NCBI RefSeq assembly: GCF_000155675.2
Contig: NC_020911.1
Location: forward strand, 4,748,601 to 4,812,600
Direction of reading: 5' to 3'
DNA length: 64,000 nt
Source of the DNA: Octadecabacter antarcticus 307
GTDB taxonomy: Bacteria; Pseudomonadota; Alphaproteobacteria; Rhodobacterales; Rhodobacteraceae
A model generated the notes under the pieces. It was not told where the DNA came from, searched no databases, and saw only the letters and a list, made by a program, of their open reading frames with translations. Positions 26,735 to 35,951 of this stretch are shown here, piece after piece (positions within the stretch are counted from its first letter, which is position 1; each line of letters opens with the position of its first letter). Made by a program: the position numbers and the translations under genes.

Positions 26735-26800
26735 TATTCTGCCGCTTCGCCCGACTACTATATTCAGCCGCTTCGCGCTATGACTATTCTGCCGCTTCGC
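26735..26800. repeat. Three copies of TATTCTGCCGCTTCGC at the 3' end of msrA
   Basis: Near-identical 16-base units at 26735-26750, 26761-26776 (one mismatch) and 26785-26800, spaced by 26 and 24 bases. The third unit is the stop and last five codons of msrA (REAAE), so the end of the gene appears to have been duplicated downstream. Confidence 0.85.
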
Positions 26801-27296
26801 GGCGGGGCAACACCCAATCGGGACGGATAAAGTGGCAGGTGTAACCGTGTGGAACACGCTCAAGATAATCCTGATGCTCGGGCTCAGCCTCCCAAAACTC
26901 ACTCACAGGGTCGAGATCAGTGATGACTGAGCCCGGCCAAAGACCAGATGCATCGACGTCTTTGATCGTATCTTCGGCGACAGCTTTTTGCGCCTCGTCC
27001 GCGAAATAAATGGCCGACCGATATGCCATTCCGCGATCATTGCCTTGCTGGTTTACGGTCGTGGGATCGTGGATCTGAAAGAAAAATTCCAACAGCCGAC
27101 GATAGGTCGTTTGCGTTGGATCAAAAGTAATCTCAATCCCTTCGGCATGGGTCCCGTGGTTGCGATACGTCGCATTGGCAACGTCGCCGCCCGTATAGCC
27201 CACCCGCGTTGACACAACGCCGGGCAACTTTCGGATCAGGTCTTCCATGCCCCAAAAACATCCACCGGCAAGAACTGCGCGCTCATTATTTGACAT
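26784..27296 (-). CDS. msrA: Peptide-methionine (S)-S-oxide reductase MsrA
   Basis: 170 residues with the catalytic [11 protein letters not shown] at residues 10-20, the Cys being the sulfenic-acid-forming residue, and the family segments [26 protein letters not shown] and [18 protein letters not shown] in order. MsrA repairs methionine-S-sulfoxide in oxidised proteins using thioredoxin. It immediately follows msrB on the same strand with no intervening base, so both stereoisomers are handled by one operon. The C-terminus RREAAE is encoded by a sequence repeated twice more downstream. Confidence 0.95.
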   Translation of the reverse strand: MSNNERAVLAGGCFWGMEDLIRKLPGVVSTRVGYTGGDVANATYRNHGTHAEGIEITFDPTQTTYRRLLEFFFQIHDPTTVNQQGNDRGMAYRSAIYFADEAQKAVAEDTIKDVDASGLWPGSVITDLDPVSEFWEAEPEHQDYLERVPHGYTCHFIRPDWVLPRREAAE

Positions 27297-27743
27297 TTAC
27301 GCGTCCTCCACTTGGTTACTAAATTCGCCGTATCCTTCGGCGTCCATATCGGCTTTCGCAATAAATCGCAGCGACGCGCCATTGATACAGTAGCGCAGAC
27401 CGCCTTGGTCTTGCGGACCATCAGGAAATACATGCCCAAGGTGGCTGTCACCGTGGGTCGAACGAACTTCGGTGCGGATCATACCAAGCGTGTTGTCGGT
27501 TAATTCATTGACGTGCGCAGGTTCGATCGGCTTGGTAAAACTTGGCCAACCGCAGCCAGATTCGAACTTGTCGGATGACGCGAACAACGGCTCTCCTGAC
27601 ACGATATCGACATAAATGCCGACCTCTTTGTTGTCCAGATATGCTCCAGTCCACGGGCGTTCTGTGCCGCTCTCTTGCGTCACATGAAACTGCTCCGGAG
27701 TGAGAGACGCGATAACATCTGGGTTCTTGTCGTATTTGGTCAT
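27297..27743 (-). CDS. msrB: Peptide-methionine (R)-S-oxide reductase MsrB
   Basis: 148 residues. Conserved MsrB blocks are [18 protein letters not shown] near residue 55, [15 protein letters not shown] near 100 and the catalytic [11 protein letters not shown] near 122. The Cys in GCGWPSF is retained, while the four zinc cysteines of zinc-type MsrB are absent. It reduces methionine-R-sulfoxide and is complementary to the adjacent MsrA. The ATG at 27743 is preceded by AAAGGGG, a weak but plausible ribosome binding site. Confidence 0.94.
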   Translation of the reverse strand: MTKYDKNPDVIASLTPEQFHVTQESGTERPWTGAYLDNKEVGIYVDIVSGEPLFASSDKFESGCGWPSFTKPIEPAHVNELTDNTLGMIRTEVRSTHGDSHLGHVFPDGPQDQGGLRYCINGASLRFIAKADMDAEGYGEFSNQVEDA

Positions 27744-27860
27744 GGTGAAATACCCCTTTTGCCTGCGATAGCTTAAGACATGGGGCGTTTCGAGCGAATT
27801 ATCAGTTTCCTACAGTTTACTCACCAAACCGCGAGCACCCCTTTGATGCCGCCGCGACAC

Positions 27861-28961
27861 TTAATTATCCGAATGATCCAACATTGACGTCCTGCCAATC
27901 TGGGCAAGGGTAATGCTCGTCTCGTTCTTCAACACATCCCACAGGTCGGCGAGACCTTCTTCCCCTGCAGCGGCAATCGCAAATTGCAGGACACGCCCCA
28001 AAAAGGTGAAATTCGCGCCTTGCTCAAACGCTTTTACCACGTCTTCACCGCCGCGCAGACCCGTATCATAGAACAACGGGAAATCCGGGCCAACGGCGTT
28101 GCGTATATCGGCCAACGCCAAGATCGGCGGTGGTGCACTGTCAAGCTGGCGGGACCCGTGGCTGGACACCTGAATGGCGTCAACGCCCGCATCGCGTAAC
28201 ATCAAAGCATCTTGCGCGTCCAACACACCCTTGACCACCAATTTGCCCGGCCACATGTCGCGAAGCTGCGCCAACGTGTCCCAGTTTGCTTTGGCACGGC
28301 TTTCGGTGCGATCAAACTCATAGCCATCCATGTCGAAATTCGCCATTTGCGGTTTACCTTTGGCCAGCGCCGTCAGCGACCAGCGGGGGTGAAGCGCAAA
28401 GTCGATAAACTGACGAGGACCAATTTTGAATGGCATCGTGAAACCGTGGCGTAATTCGCGGGGTCGGCGGCCCACTTCGGGGACATCGACTGTCAGAATG
28501 ATCGTTTCATAACCGGCAGCCTTGGCGCGTTCGACAAGTTTGAATGTGCCGTCCCCGTCGCCGGTAAAATATAATTGGAACCACGCGTTGCCCTCAGCGG
28601 CCTCAATCAGTGGTTCCATCGCAGTGGACGCCACTGTCGACACCCCTAGCGGCACATGTTCGCGTGCAGCAAGACGGGCCAACATCATGTCGGCGCCAGG
28701 GGCGGACAGGTTGCACATGCCCATCGGGCTAATTCCGAACGGCACGTTCGCCGATCGCCCAAACAGCGGGACCGCCAGTGATCTGTCACTAACATCGCGC
28801 AAAATGCGCGGGCGCAGTTTTAAATCATCAATGGCCGCACGATTATGCACGGCCCCAATTTCGCGGCCAGCGGCGCCGTCTATGTAGTCAAATACCATCC
28901 AAGGCAGACGGCGACGCGCAATGCGCCGCGCGTCTGCGCTGGAATGAATACCGGTCGCCAT
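27861..28961 (-). CDS. FMN-dependent alpha-hydroxy-acid dehydrogenase (LldD/mandelate dehydrogenase family)
   Basis: 366 residues of the glycolate oxidase/lactate dehydrogenase TIM-barrel family. Seen: YIDGAAGREIG near residue 27, FGISPMGMCNL near 75, VKGVLDAQDALMLRDAGVDA near 242 with the flavin lysine, VSSHGSRQLDSAPPP with the catalytic His and Arg near 268, and DTGLRGGEDVVKAFEQGA for FMN phosphate binding. It is the last gene of a six-gene operon, directly abutting comE. Because comDE decarboxylate sulfopyruvate, its natural substrate may be sulfolactate, which it would oxidise to sulfopyruvate. That role is inferred from position only. Confidence 0.88.
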   Translation of the reverse strand: MATGIHSSADARRIARRRLPWMVFDYIDGAAGREIGAVHNRAAIDDLKLRPRILRDVSDRSLAVPLFGRSANVPFGISPMGMCNLSAPGADMMLARLAAREHVPLGVSTVASTAMEPLIEAAEGNAWFQLYFTGDGDGTFKLVERAKAAGYETIILTVDVPEVGRRPRELRHGFTMPFKIGPRQFIDFALHPRWSLTALAKGKPQMANFDMDGYEFDRTESRAKANWDTLAQLRDMWPGKLVVKGVLDAQDALMLRDAGVDAIQVSSHGSRQLDSAPPPILALADIRNAVGPDFPLFYDTGLRGGEDVVKAFEQGANFTFLGRVLQFAIAAAGEEGLADLWDVLKNETSITLAQIGRTSMLDHSDN

Positions 28962-29516
28962 TTAGCTGGCAACCGCTTTCATGAACCGATCACGGATCAC
29001 AACAGGGTCCATCGTGATGACAGGCAGTTTGATGTTGCCACTGTCGCATTTCACAACGATCACGGTCATTTTTTTGCTGTCGAGCGCGGCTTGCAGAACT
29101 TCGCCGGTATCGACATCCTTGCAAACAACGACATTCTCGCAACCGCAGGCCTCAGCCACTTTTTCAAGCTTGGTTTTCATACCGGCATAGGTCGGCTGAT
29201 CACCAGTTGATCCATAGGACCCATTGTCGATGATCATCAGGATATAGTTATCAGTCACATTGTTGGCGATTGTTGGCAACGTACCAAGGTTCGTCAGAAC
29301 GGACCCATCACCATCAATCGAAATGACAGTTTTATCTTGGGCTAGGGCAAGTCCAAGCCCAATAGACGAGGCCAGCCCCATCGTTCCAAGCATATAGAAG
29401 TTGCTGGGTTGATCATCGATCATATGCAGCTCTTGGCTCGGTAAACCGATATTACAGACGACCAGTTGGTCACGAAGGATTGGCGCGATGTCGCGCAGGA
29501 TTTCAGATCTGATCAT
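28962..29516 (-). CDS. comE: Sulfopyruvate decarboxylase, beta subunit (ComE)
   Basis: 184 residues containing the thiamine-diphosphate motif, SIDGDGSVLTNLGTLPTIAN through DNYILMIIDNGSYGSTG near residues 66-105. With the ComD subunit it decarboxylates 3-sulfopyruvate to sulfoacetaldehyde, in methanogen coenzyme M synthesis or, in bacteria, in degradation of sulfolactate and related sulfonates. Its ATG overlaps the ComD stop (ATGA), so both subunits are coupled. A sulfoacetaldehyde acetyltransferase (Xsc) to finish the route is not in the window. Phosphonopyruvate decarboxylase is the main alternative, but those are single polypeptides. Confidence 0.86.
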   Translation of the reverse strand: MIRSEILRDIAPILRDQLVVCNIGLPSQELHMIDDQPSNFYMLGTMGLASSIGLGLALAQDKTVISIDGDGSVLTNLGTLPTIANNVTDNYILMIIDNGSYGSTGDQPTYAGMKTKLEKVAEACGCENVVVCKDVDTGEVLQAALDSKKMTVIVVKCDSGNIKLPVITMDPVVIRDRFMKAVAS

Positions 29517-30019
29517 TGGTCGCCGTAGCCTCCCCAGAAAGACGCATCCGTCAGGATCGCCACAGGTTTGTTGCTCATGAATGTGTATTTCAGGATCGCG
29601 TCGAGCTCATCCGCATCAGATTCGCGATGAAAATGATAGGTCGGGATGTGCAACTGGTCCAGCAACGCCTTGGTGTGCACGGCCATTTCAACCTGACACG
29701 CCACCGGTTCGCGCAGCTCACCGCGATACGAAATCAACATTGGCAATGGCATGCGGTAAAACTGCGTCAGCGTCGCTAGCGTGTTGATCGTCACACCGAT
29801 GGCGGTGTTTTGCATGATGATCATCGGGCGTTTACCGCCCATCCATGCACCAGCGCACAGCCCCATGCCCTCGTTTTCGTTATTGGACGGGATGTGGAAA
29901 ATTTCCTCGCGCGCTTCGACTTCTTCGATCACACCTGCCAGTTGTTTGCACGGGACAGTGGTGATGAACGACACGTCGTTTGCCACCAGATCGTCCACAA
30001 TTTTCTTATCGATGCTCAA
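29513..30019 (-). CDS. comD: Sulfopyruvate decarboxylase, alpha subunit (ComD)
   Basis: 168 residues corresponding to the pyrimidine-binding half of a TPP decarboxylase: FITTVPCKQLAGVIEEVE near residue 18, NNENEGMGLCAGAWMGGKRP near 46 with the catalytic Glu, and MQNTAIGVTINTLATL near 69. It pairs with ComE. It starts 21 bases after the upstream alcohol dehydrogenase gene and shares an ATGA overlap with comE, so all are one transcription unit. Confidence 0.86.
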   Translation of the reverse strand: MSIDKKIVDDLVANDVSFITTVPCKQLAGVIEEVEAREEIFHIPSNNENEGMGLCAGAWMGGKRPMIIMQNTAIGVTINTLATLTQFYRMPLPMLISYRGELREPVACQVEMAVHTKALLDQLHIPTYHFHRESDADELDAILKYTFMSNKPVAILTDASFWGGYGDQ

Positions 30020-30040
30020 GGTTCACTCCTTCGGATTGGG

Positions 30041-31027
30041 TCATGGGTTAGGTTCAAGAATAATTTTAGGTGCGGCAACATTGCCTGCACGGATGTCGGA
30101 AAACGCCTGCTGTCCGTCAATAAGGGGTCGTTGTTCTGTCCAGTCCAGCGCGCCAAGTCGGCCGTCAAAAATCGCGGCAGCCGTGTCTCGGAAATCTTGT
30201 GCGGTATAGGTATATGTGCCGACAAATGCGATTTCCTGCAATGTCATGCGGCGGATATCAAGGCCACCCTCGCTCTCGCCCAAACCAATGTGCATAATAA
30301 CGCCTCCTGGTTGGGCAATCGCAGTCGCATCTGCACGGGTTGCAGCGTAGCCGACGCCGTCAATGACCAGATCAGCCTGCGCCACGTCACCGGGTGCCAC
30401 AGCGTCAAATCCATCAATCCCATCCAACGTCGCGCGTCGCACGGCGTTCGGTTCTGCGACAGTGATCTGCGTTGCGCCAAACGCACGCAGCGCAAGTGCT
30501 GCACCAACACCAATCGCACCACCACCGATAACGTGGCACTTAGCTTGCGCCAATGGCATGTCTAAAATTGCCGACCCGAGCCGGACTGCATGCCAACCAC
30601 AGGCCAGCGGTTCAGCCAACGCCGCTTTGCGCAAAGGCACATCATCAGGCACACGCACAAGATTCTCATCTCGCATCACGACCATCTCAGCAAATGCGCC
30701 TTCACGCGGTGGCATAGAAATAATCAGCCGCTCAGGACACAGGTTATCGCGCCCTGATTTGCAGGCACGACACGACCCGCACGACACCAACGGATTGATC
30801 GTAACCCGCGCACCATTATTTGGCCCACCGACAACCGTGCCAGCCGCTTCATGGCCAAGGATCAGCGGTGCGGGACGGCGTTCATCATGGCCAAGAAAGG
30901 CATGCATATCGGATCCGCAGATTCCCGACGCTTCAATCCGGATCAGGCTTTGGCCTGCCCCCGCCACAGGATTGGGCATGTCGCGGTAAACCATTTTTTC
31001 AACGGCGTCATAAACCAGTGCTTTCAT
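30041..31027 (-). CDS. Zinc-dependent alcohol dehydrogenase, MDR family (HpsP/HpsO-like candidate)
   Basis: 328 residues of the medium-chain dehydrogenase family. Catalytic zinc ligands are in SGICGSDMHAFLGHD near residue 38 and GHEAAGTV near 58; the structural zinc cysteines are in SCGSCRACKSGRDNLCPE near 85. The NAD-binding loop HVIGGGAIGVGAALALRAFG lies near 163. Two dehydrogenases precede HpsN in known dihydroxypropanesulfonate (DHPS) clusters to interconvert the enantiomers through the 2-keto intermediate; this gene would fill one of these places. The ATG overlaps the stop of the SDR gene. Confidence 0.8.
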   Translation of the reverse strand: MKALVYDAVEKMVYRDMPNPVAGAGQSLIRIEASGICGSDMHAFLGHDERRPAPLILGHEAAGTVVGGPNNGARVTINPLVSCGSCRACKSGRDNLCPERLIISMPPREGAFAEMVVMRDENLVRVPDDVPLRKAALAEPLACGWHAVRLGSAILDMPLAQAKCHVIGGGAIGVGAALALRAFGATQITVAEPNAVRRATLDGIDGFDAVAPGDVAQADLVIDGVGYAATRADATAIAQPGGVIMHIGLGESEGGLDIRRMTLQEIAFVGTYTYTAQDFRDTAAAIFDGRLGALDWTEQRPLIDGQQAFSDIRAGNVAAPKIILEPNP

Positions 31028-31785
31028 TTTGCTGTGTAGCCTCCGTCAACCATCAGAACTTGGCCTGTAACATATGCGGATGCGTCTGAGCACAGGAATA
31101 ACAGCGGACCGTCAATATCTTCGAGCGTGCCGTTGCGCCCGATACAGGTTTGCGCCGCGTTATGCGCTGCGCGCTCAGGGTCGGCAAACACAGGGCCCGT
31201 CAGTTCCGTCGGGAAGAATCCTGGCCCAATGGCGTTTACTGTGATTCCGTCCTTCGACCACGCTTCAGCCATCGCACGGGTCAGCTGGGCGATGCCCGCC
31301 TTGGATGCGCCATAGGCGATGCCACCCGAAAAGGCGCGGCTGCTTTGCAGTGACGCAAAATTCACGATCCGCCCCCAGCCCTTCGCCTTCATGGCAGGCA
31401 CCATAGCTTGGCTCAGGAAAAACGGAGCAGTGAGGTTGAGCGCCAGCGTCTGGTCCCATCCTTGCGGCGTCACATCATCAGCCTGTTCGCGCGTGTTGAT
31501 ACCTGCGGCGTGCACGATGATATCGGGCGCACCAAAAGGCGCGGAAATTTTTGATACCAGACTTTCTGTGGTGTTTCGGTCCGCGATGTCAGCGACTACT
31601 GCGGCGGCGACCACCCCGATTTCGTTGCAAAGGCTGTCCAATGCATCGGCACGGCGGGCCACGCACACGACCTTTGCCCCGGCTTCCGCCAGCATGAGCG
31701 CGGCACGACGCCCCAGACCCGAACTTGCGCCAGTGACGCAAGCGACTTTACCGCAGAGATCAAAAAGTGCGTCTGGATTAACCAT
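31024..31785 (-). CDS. Short-chain dehydrogenase/reductase (HpsO/HpsP-like candidate)
   Basis: 253 residues of classical SDR type. The NAD(P) loop is VTGASSGLGRRAALMLAEAG near residue 19, followed by HAAGINTREQ, the catalytic Ser in IVNFASLQSS near 140, and YGASKAGIAQL (Tyr-x3-Lys) near 155; AIGPGFFPTEL follows. It overlaps hpsN by 8 bases and the alcohol dehydrogenase by 4, so it belongs to the operon. A DHPS-2-dehydrogenase role is likely from context, but SDR sequence alone does not set the substrate. Confidence 0.8.
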   Translation of the reverse strand: MVNPDALFDLCGKVACVTGASSGLGRRAALMLAEAGAKVVCVARRADALDSLCNEIGVVAAAVVADIADRNTTESLVSKISAPFGAPDIIVHAAGINTREQADDVTPQGWDQTLALNLTAPFFLSQAMVPAMKAKGWGRIVNFASLQSSRAFSGGIAYGASKAGIAQLTRAMAEAWSKDGITVNAIGPGFFPTELTGPVFADPERAAHNAAQTCIGRNGTLEDIDGPLLFLCSDASAYVTGQVLMVDGGYTAK

Positions 31786-33085
31786 CTGCGGTCAGATCAA
31801 AGGTTTCATTTGGGAAATACTTGGCAAGGCGAACGTCAGCTGCGCGCGCGTGGCCTTCCATTCCTTCCAGCCGCGATATCCGCGCTGTCGCTTCTGCAAC
31901 CCGCTTTGACCCTTCACGGGTTGATCGCTGCCATGTGACGATCTTCATGTATTTGTGGACGGACAAACCACCCGTGTAACCTGCTGCGCCGGACGTTGGC
32001 AGCACGTGGTTCGTGCCTGACGCCTTGTCACCATAGGACACGGTCGTTTCTTCACCCAAGAACAAAGACCCGTAACACGATAGCCGACTCAACCACCAAT
32101 CAAGGTCTTCGGCCTGAACAGTCAAATGCTCAGGTGCATATTCATCCGAACAGGCGGCCATGTCTTCGCGGTCTTCACACACAATGACTTCGGCATAATC
32201 ACGCCATGCGGCGAATGCGTTTTCGCGGTTTAGTTCCGGTAGATCGTCAATCAATGCGGGGACGCGGGCCATGACGTCTTTCGCCAATTCTGTGCTGTCT
32301 GTTACCAACCAAACGGGTGAATTATATCCGTGTTCCGCTTGGCTCACCAAGTCTGTCGCAACGATATGCGGATCAGCATTTTTGTCGGCCAAAACCAAGC
32401 TATCAGTGGGACCAGCAATCATGTCGATACCAACGCGACCGAACAGGATGCGCTTGGCTTCGGCGACGAACTGGTTCCCCGGGCCCACAAGAATGTTTGC
32501 CTTTGGCAGGCCGAACAATCCGAAGGTCATTGCGGCGACACCTTGCACACCGCCCAGCGCCATAATTTTGTCAGCACCGCAGATATGCGCCGCATAAATA
32601 ATTGCAGGGGCCACGCCCAGACCGGCGCGCGGCGGCGACGTTGCGGTGATGTGGCTACAACCTGCGACTTTTGCCGTTGTCACAGTCATGATCGCACTCG
32701 CGATATGGCTATATCGACCACCGGGTACATAACATCCGGCCGCATCTACGGGGATCGCTTTCTGTCCAGCGATCAAACCGGGCGTGATCTCATATTCGAT
32801 GTCTTTGACAGTGCCCTTTTGTGCCTCGGCAAATCGACGCACGTTGTCATGGGCGAATTGGATATCCTGTTTCAGTTTCTCAGGCACGCGATCACAGGCC
32901 GCTTGGATTTCCTCGTCCGTCAGGATTATGTTACCGTCATATTTGTCGAACTTAATCGCATATTCGCGGGCTGTGTCGTCCCCGCCCGCCTCAATGTCCG
33001 TCAGGATACCCTGCACGATGTCATGCACATCTGAAGCGCCGGATTGGGCCGTCAGCGTTGCTTTCTTGAGATAGGTCCGTGCCAT
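31778..33085 (-). CDS. hpsN: Sulfopropanediol 3-dehydrogenase HpsN (histidinol-dehydrogenase family)
   Basis: 435 residues related to HisD. Zinc and catalytic residues can be picked out: Gln and His in VSQAEHGYNSPVW near residue 250, the Glu-His pair in DEYAPEHLTV near 318, and the Asp/His in YGDKASGTNHVLPTSGAAG near 355 and GGLSVHKYMK near 375. The N-terminus MARTYLKKATLTAQSG and the segment ALGGVQGVAAMTFGLFGL follow HpsN rather than biosynthetic HisD, and no his genes are near. HpsN oxidises (R)-DHPS twice to sulfolactate. It is the first gene of the operon, divergent from a LacI regulator. Confidence 0.87.
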   Translation of the reverse strand: MARTYLKKATLTAQSGASDVHDIVQGILTDIEAGGDDTAREYAIKFDKYDGNIILTDEEIQAACDRVPEKLKQDIQFAHDNVRRFAEAQKGTVKDIEYEITPGLIAGQKAIPVDAAGCYVPGGRYSHIASAIMTVTTAKVAGCSHITATSPPRAGLGVAPAIIYAAHICGADKIMALGGVQGVAAMTFGLFGLPKANILVGPGNQFVAEAKRILFGRVGIDMIAGPTDSLVLADKNADPHIVATDLVSQAEHGYNSPVWLVTDSTELAKDVMARVPALIDDLPELNRENAFAAWRDYAEVIVCEDREDMAACSDEYAPEHLTVQAEDLDWWLSRLSCYGSLFLGEETTVSYGDKASGTNHVLPTSGAAGYTGGLSVHKYMKIVTWQRSTREGSKRVAEATARISRLEGMEGHARAADVRLAKYFPNETFDLTADG

Positions 33086-33174
33086 ATGTGGGTCGCCTTA
33101 TATCTGGTGGTCGGGGCATCGCGGGCGGGTACAATCACCCGCGTACAATTGATTCTCAGTGTTCTTCTCCTCTA

Positions 33175-33212
33175 TGTAAGCCATTACATTTGGGTAATGC
33201 AAGCCTTTACAA
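33175..33212. promoter_or_regulatory. Candidate LacI operator in the hpsN / lacI intergenic region
   Basis: TGTAAGCCATTACA (33175-33188) is a perfect 5-base-arm palindrome and overlaps CATTAC-N6-GTAATG (33182-33199); a further TTTAC follows at 33206-33210. The 200-base region between the divergent genes contains no other comparable symmetry. Likely binding site for the adjacent regulator. Confidence 0.5.
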
Positions 33213-33285
33213 ATCGGGCTAATTAGATTGGAATAAGACATAGACGCGATCCGGAACACTTCTAAAACACGCGCCAAGGATAAGA

Positions 33286-34314
33286 ATGAACCTGAAACGA
33301 CCGGCCCCAACACTTCATGACGTTTCAGTGGCCGCCGGCGTGTCGACGGCGACTGTATCACGTTGCCTGAACTTTCCAGACCAAGTCGCAAAGCTCACCC
33401 GTGATAAGGTTCTTTCGGCCATCCAACTGCTCGGTTATTCACCTAACTTCGGCGCAAAAGCGATGGCGGCGCGCCGGACAAACACAATCGGCGCGATCAT
33501 CCCGACAATGGAAAATGCAATTTTCGCGCGTGGCCTTGAGGCCTTTCAGGAAGAACTGCGACTCCACGGGTTCACGATGCTCGTGGCCAGCACATCCTAT
33601 CGCCCTGAAATTGAGGAAGAACAGATCAGATCACTGGTCGCACGCGGCGCCGATGCACTGCTTTTGATCGGCCATGAAAGAGACCCTGAAATCTACCGCT
33701 TCCTTGAAACCCAAGGTGTCCCAGTGTTGATCACTTGGGTGTTTGACGCCGAATCCACACGGCCATCTGTGGGTTTTGACAACAGGGTCGCGATGATGGA
33801 AATGGCGATAAAGGTCATTGAATTTGGTCATACCGAGCTTGCGTTTATCTCGGCAGCGACGGCCCGAAACGACCGCGCGACAGCGCGGCTAAACGGCATC
33901 GGGGACGCTATGATTGCGGCTGGGTTGAATGCCGACGATCTGCATTGCATTGAAACCACTTATGGCATCGAAGAGGGCGCGGCAGCCTTTGACAAACTGA
34001 TGCTGAAAACCCCAAGACCAACGGCTGTTTTTTGCGGCAATGACGTCTTGGCCGTCGGCGCGCTTCGCCGTGCGAGAGAGTTAAAGATCGCAGTGCCACA
34101 GGATGTATCAATCATAGGTTTTGACGACATTGAACTGGCGCAAGTAGCTTATCCGCCCCTGACGACTGTCCACGTTCCACATCGCGAAATGGGTCGTCGC
34201 GCTGGCCATGCCCTTGCAGATCATTTGAAGAACGGCACGCCATTGAAGTCTGTGCAGCTTGGAACCCGGCCTGTTCTGCGCGAAACCTTGGCACCTGTCA
34301 AAGTGGGCTCTTGA
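33286..34314 (+). CDS. LacI-family transcriptional regulator
   Basis: 342 residues. The N-terminal LacI helix-turn-helix is TLHDVSVAAGVSTATVSRCL followed by the hinge region LLGYSPNFGAKAMAARRTNT to about residue 65. The rest is a periplasmic-binding-like effector domain, with AVFCGNDVLAVGALRRAREL and VSIIGFDDIELAQVAYPPLT, typical of GntR/PurR-like members. It is divergent from hpsN, so it most likely controls the sulfonate operon and itself from the shared region, with an operon metabolite as inducer. The inducer cannot be told from sequence. Confidence 0.9.
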   Translation: MNLKRPAPTLHDVSVAAGVSTATVSRCLNFPDQVAKLTRDKVLSAIQLLGYSPNFGAKAMAARRTNTIGAIIPTMENAIFARGLEAFQEELRLHGFTMLVASTSYRPEIEEEQIRSLVARGADALLLIGHERDPEIYRFLETQGVPVLITWVFDAESTRPSVGFDNRVAMMEMAIKVIEFGHTELAFISAATARNDRATARLNGIGDAMIAAGLNADDLHCIETTYGIEEGAAAFDKLMLKTPRPTAVFCGNDVLAVGALRRARELKIAVPQDVSIIGFDDIELAQVAYPPLTTVHVPHREMGRRAGHALADHLKNGTPLKSVQLGTRPVLRETLAPVKVGS

Positions 34315-34524
34315 TTGATCGGCTGGTCCAACCACGGGACAATTGCGGCCGCTAAAACATTACTGGCAGCATAGTATCTGGCGGAAATCATCGAAGAAAC
34401 TGCGCATATTGCCTACGCGCGCCACGCCTTGATGGCGGCGCATGGCGAATTTTGTTGAAAAACTCTTGTTGATTTGAAGCTTGCTCACTGATTCAATTGT
34501 TCCTAACAGCAAGGGGTAATTTCG

Positions 34525-35951
34525 ATGTTGGGACCGAAGCAAGAAGCGCAGGGCGCACTGTTTTACGAGTTTTCGATTGATGATCACGTGCCGCAAGACC
34601 ACCTGTTACGTTGAATTGATCGGTTCGTGGATCTGTCGAGTATTCGTCCACATCTGGCAGAATTCTATAGTCACACTGGCCGCCCCTCGATTGATCCTGA
34701 GCTCCTGATCCGCATGTTATTGGTGGGCTATTGCCTCGGTATTCGATCCGAACGCAGGCTTTGCGAAGAGGTGCATCTCAACCTGGCCTATCGCTGGTTC
34801 TGCCGCCTCGATCTTTCCGATCCGGTGCCTAATCATTCAACATTTTCGAAGAACAGGCCCTCTCGGCAGATTGCTATGCAATCGCCTGCCAGGCAGTGCA
34901 TGGGCGCTTTCGAGACAGTGATTTGTTGCGCCACCTGTTTGAGACGACCGTTGCGCGCTGTATTGCGGATGGCTTGGTGAGCGGCCAACGCTTCGCTGCT
35001 GACGCAAGCCTGATCGAAGCCGATGCCAATAAACAGAATTCAACGCCGAAAGATGATTGGGACGCATCGACGATAAATTCCGAAGATGCGCCGCGTGCTG
35101 TTCGTGAGTATCTCGACGTTCTGGATGATGCCGCATTTGGTGCAGCGACTACGGTTGAGCCGAAGTTTACCTCGCATTCTGACCCATCCAGTCAATGGAC
35201 TGCCGCTCGCAAAGGACCTGCTTTCTTTGCATATTCGACTAATTACCTGATCGACACGGATTACAGCGTCATCGTTGATGTCGAACCAAGCCGCTCTATT
35301 CTAAGCGCGGAAGTTGGCGCATCACGCACGATGTTGAGTATGGTTAAAGATCGCTTCGAGCTGCAACCAGAACGTCTCATTGCCGATACAGCATACGGCT
35401 CTGCCAAGAACCTTGGCTGGCTGGTCGAACACGGTATAGCTCCGCATATTCCTGTCATCGACCAGTCGGGTCGCAAAGATGGAACTTGGTCTCGGGTCAA
35501 CTTCGCATTGGATACAGAGAACGATCAATACGTTTGTCCAGAAGGCGAAGCGCTCAAGCAGTTCCGCCGCAACTATTCCGACCCGAACCGAGGCCCCGAC
35601 GGCAAGGGCGTCGCCAAGTATCAGGCGCTAAAGTTGTCGTGCCAAGCCTGTCCCTCAAAACCTAAATGTTGCCCGAATGCAGATGTGCGCAAGATCACCC
35701 GCGAAGAACACGAAGACGCCCGCCAGGTCGCCCGCAATATTGCTAAGACCAAGCAATATGTCATCTCAATGAGACTACGACAGAAGGTCGAGATGCTCTT
35801 CGCTCACCTCAAACGCATCCTGGGGCTAGGACGGCTTCGATTACGAGGACCATGCGGCGCAAATGACGAATTCCTCCTCGCCGCAACCGCCCAAAACCTC
35901 CGCAAACTAGCCAAAATCTTTCCTGCACCGCAGCAAGCGTGCAAAGCCTGA
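34525..35951 (+). pseudogene. IS1182-family transposase with premature stop and palindromic insert D
   Basis: ATG at 34525 opens MLGPKQEAQGALFYEFSIDD but TGA at 34612 stops it after HLLR. The frame continues (IDRFVDLSSIRPHLAEFY, GRPSIDPELLIRMLLVGYCL) to SKNR, where insert D (34855-34898) shifts it by 41 bases; it resumes as HGRFRDSDLLRHLFE and reads on to 35951. The DDE-type core includes FAADASLIEADANKQ, ERLIADTAYGSAKNLGWL and KVEMLFAHLKRILGLGRLRL. Comparison with the copy at 61672-62867, which reads SKNRHGRFRDSD without interruption, shows both lesions directly. Confidence 0.9.
34855..34898 (-). repeat. Palindromic mini-insert D
   Basis: 44 bases where the intact copy has one codon, a net gain of 41. 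In reverse orientation it contains TGCCTGGCAGGCGATTGC, then ATA, then GCAATCTGCCGAGAGGG, almost the same sequence as insert B in the IS3 element. Confidence 0.88.
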
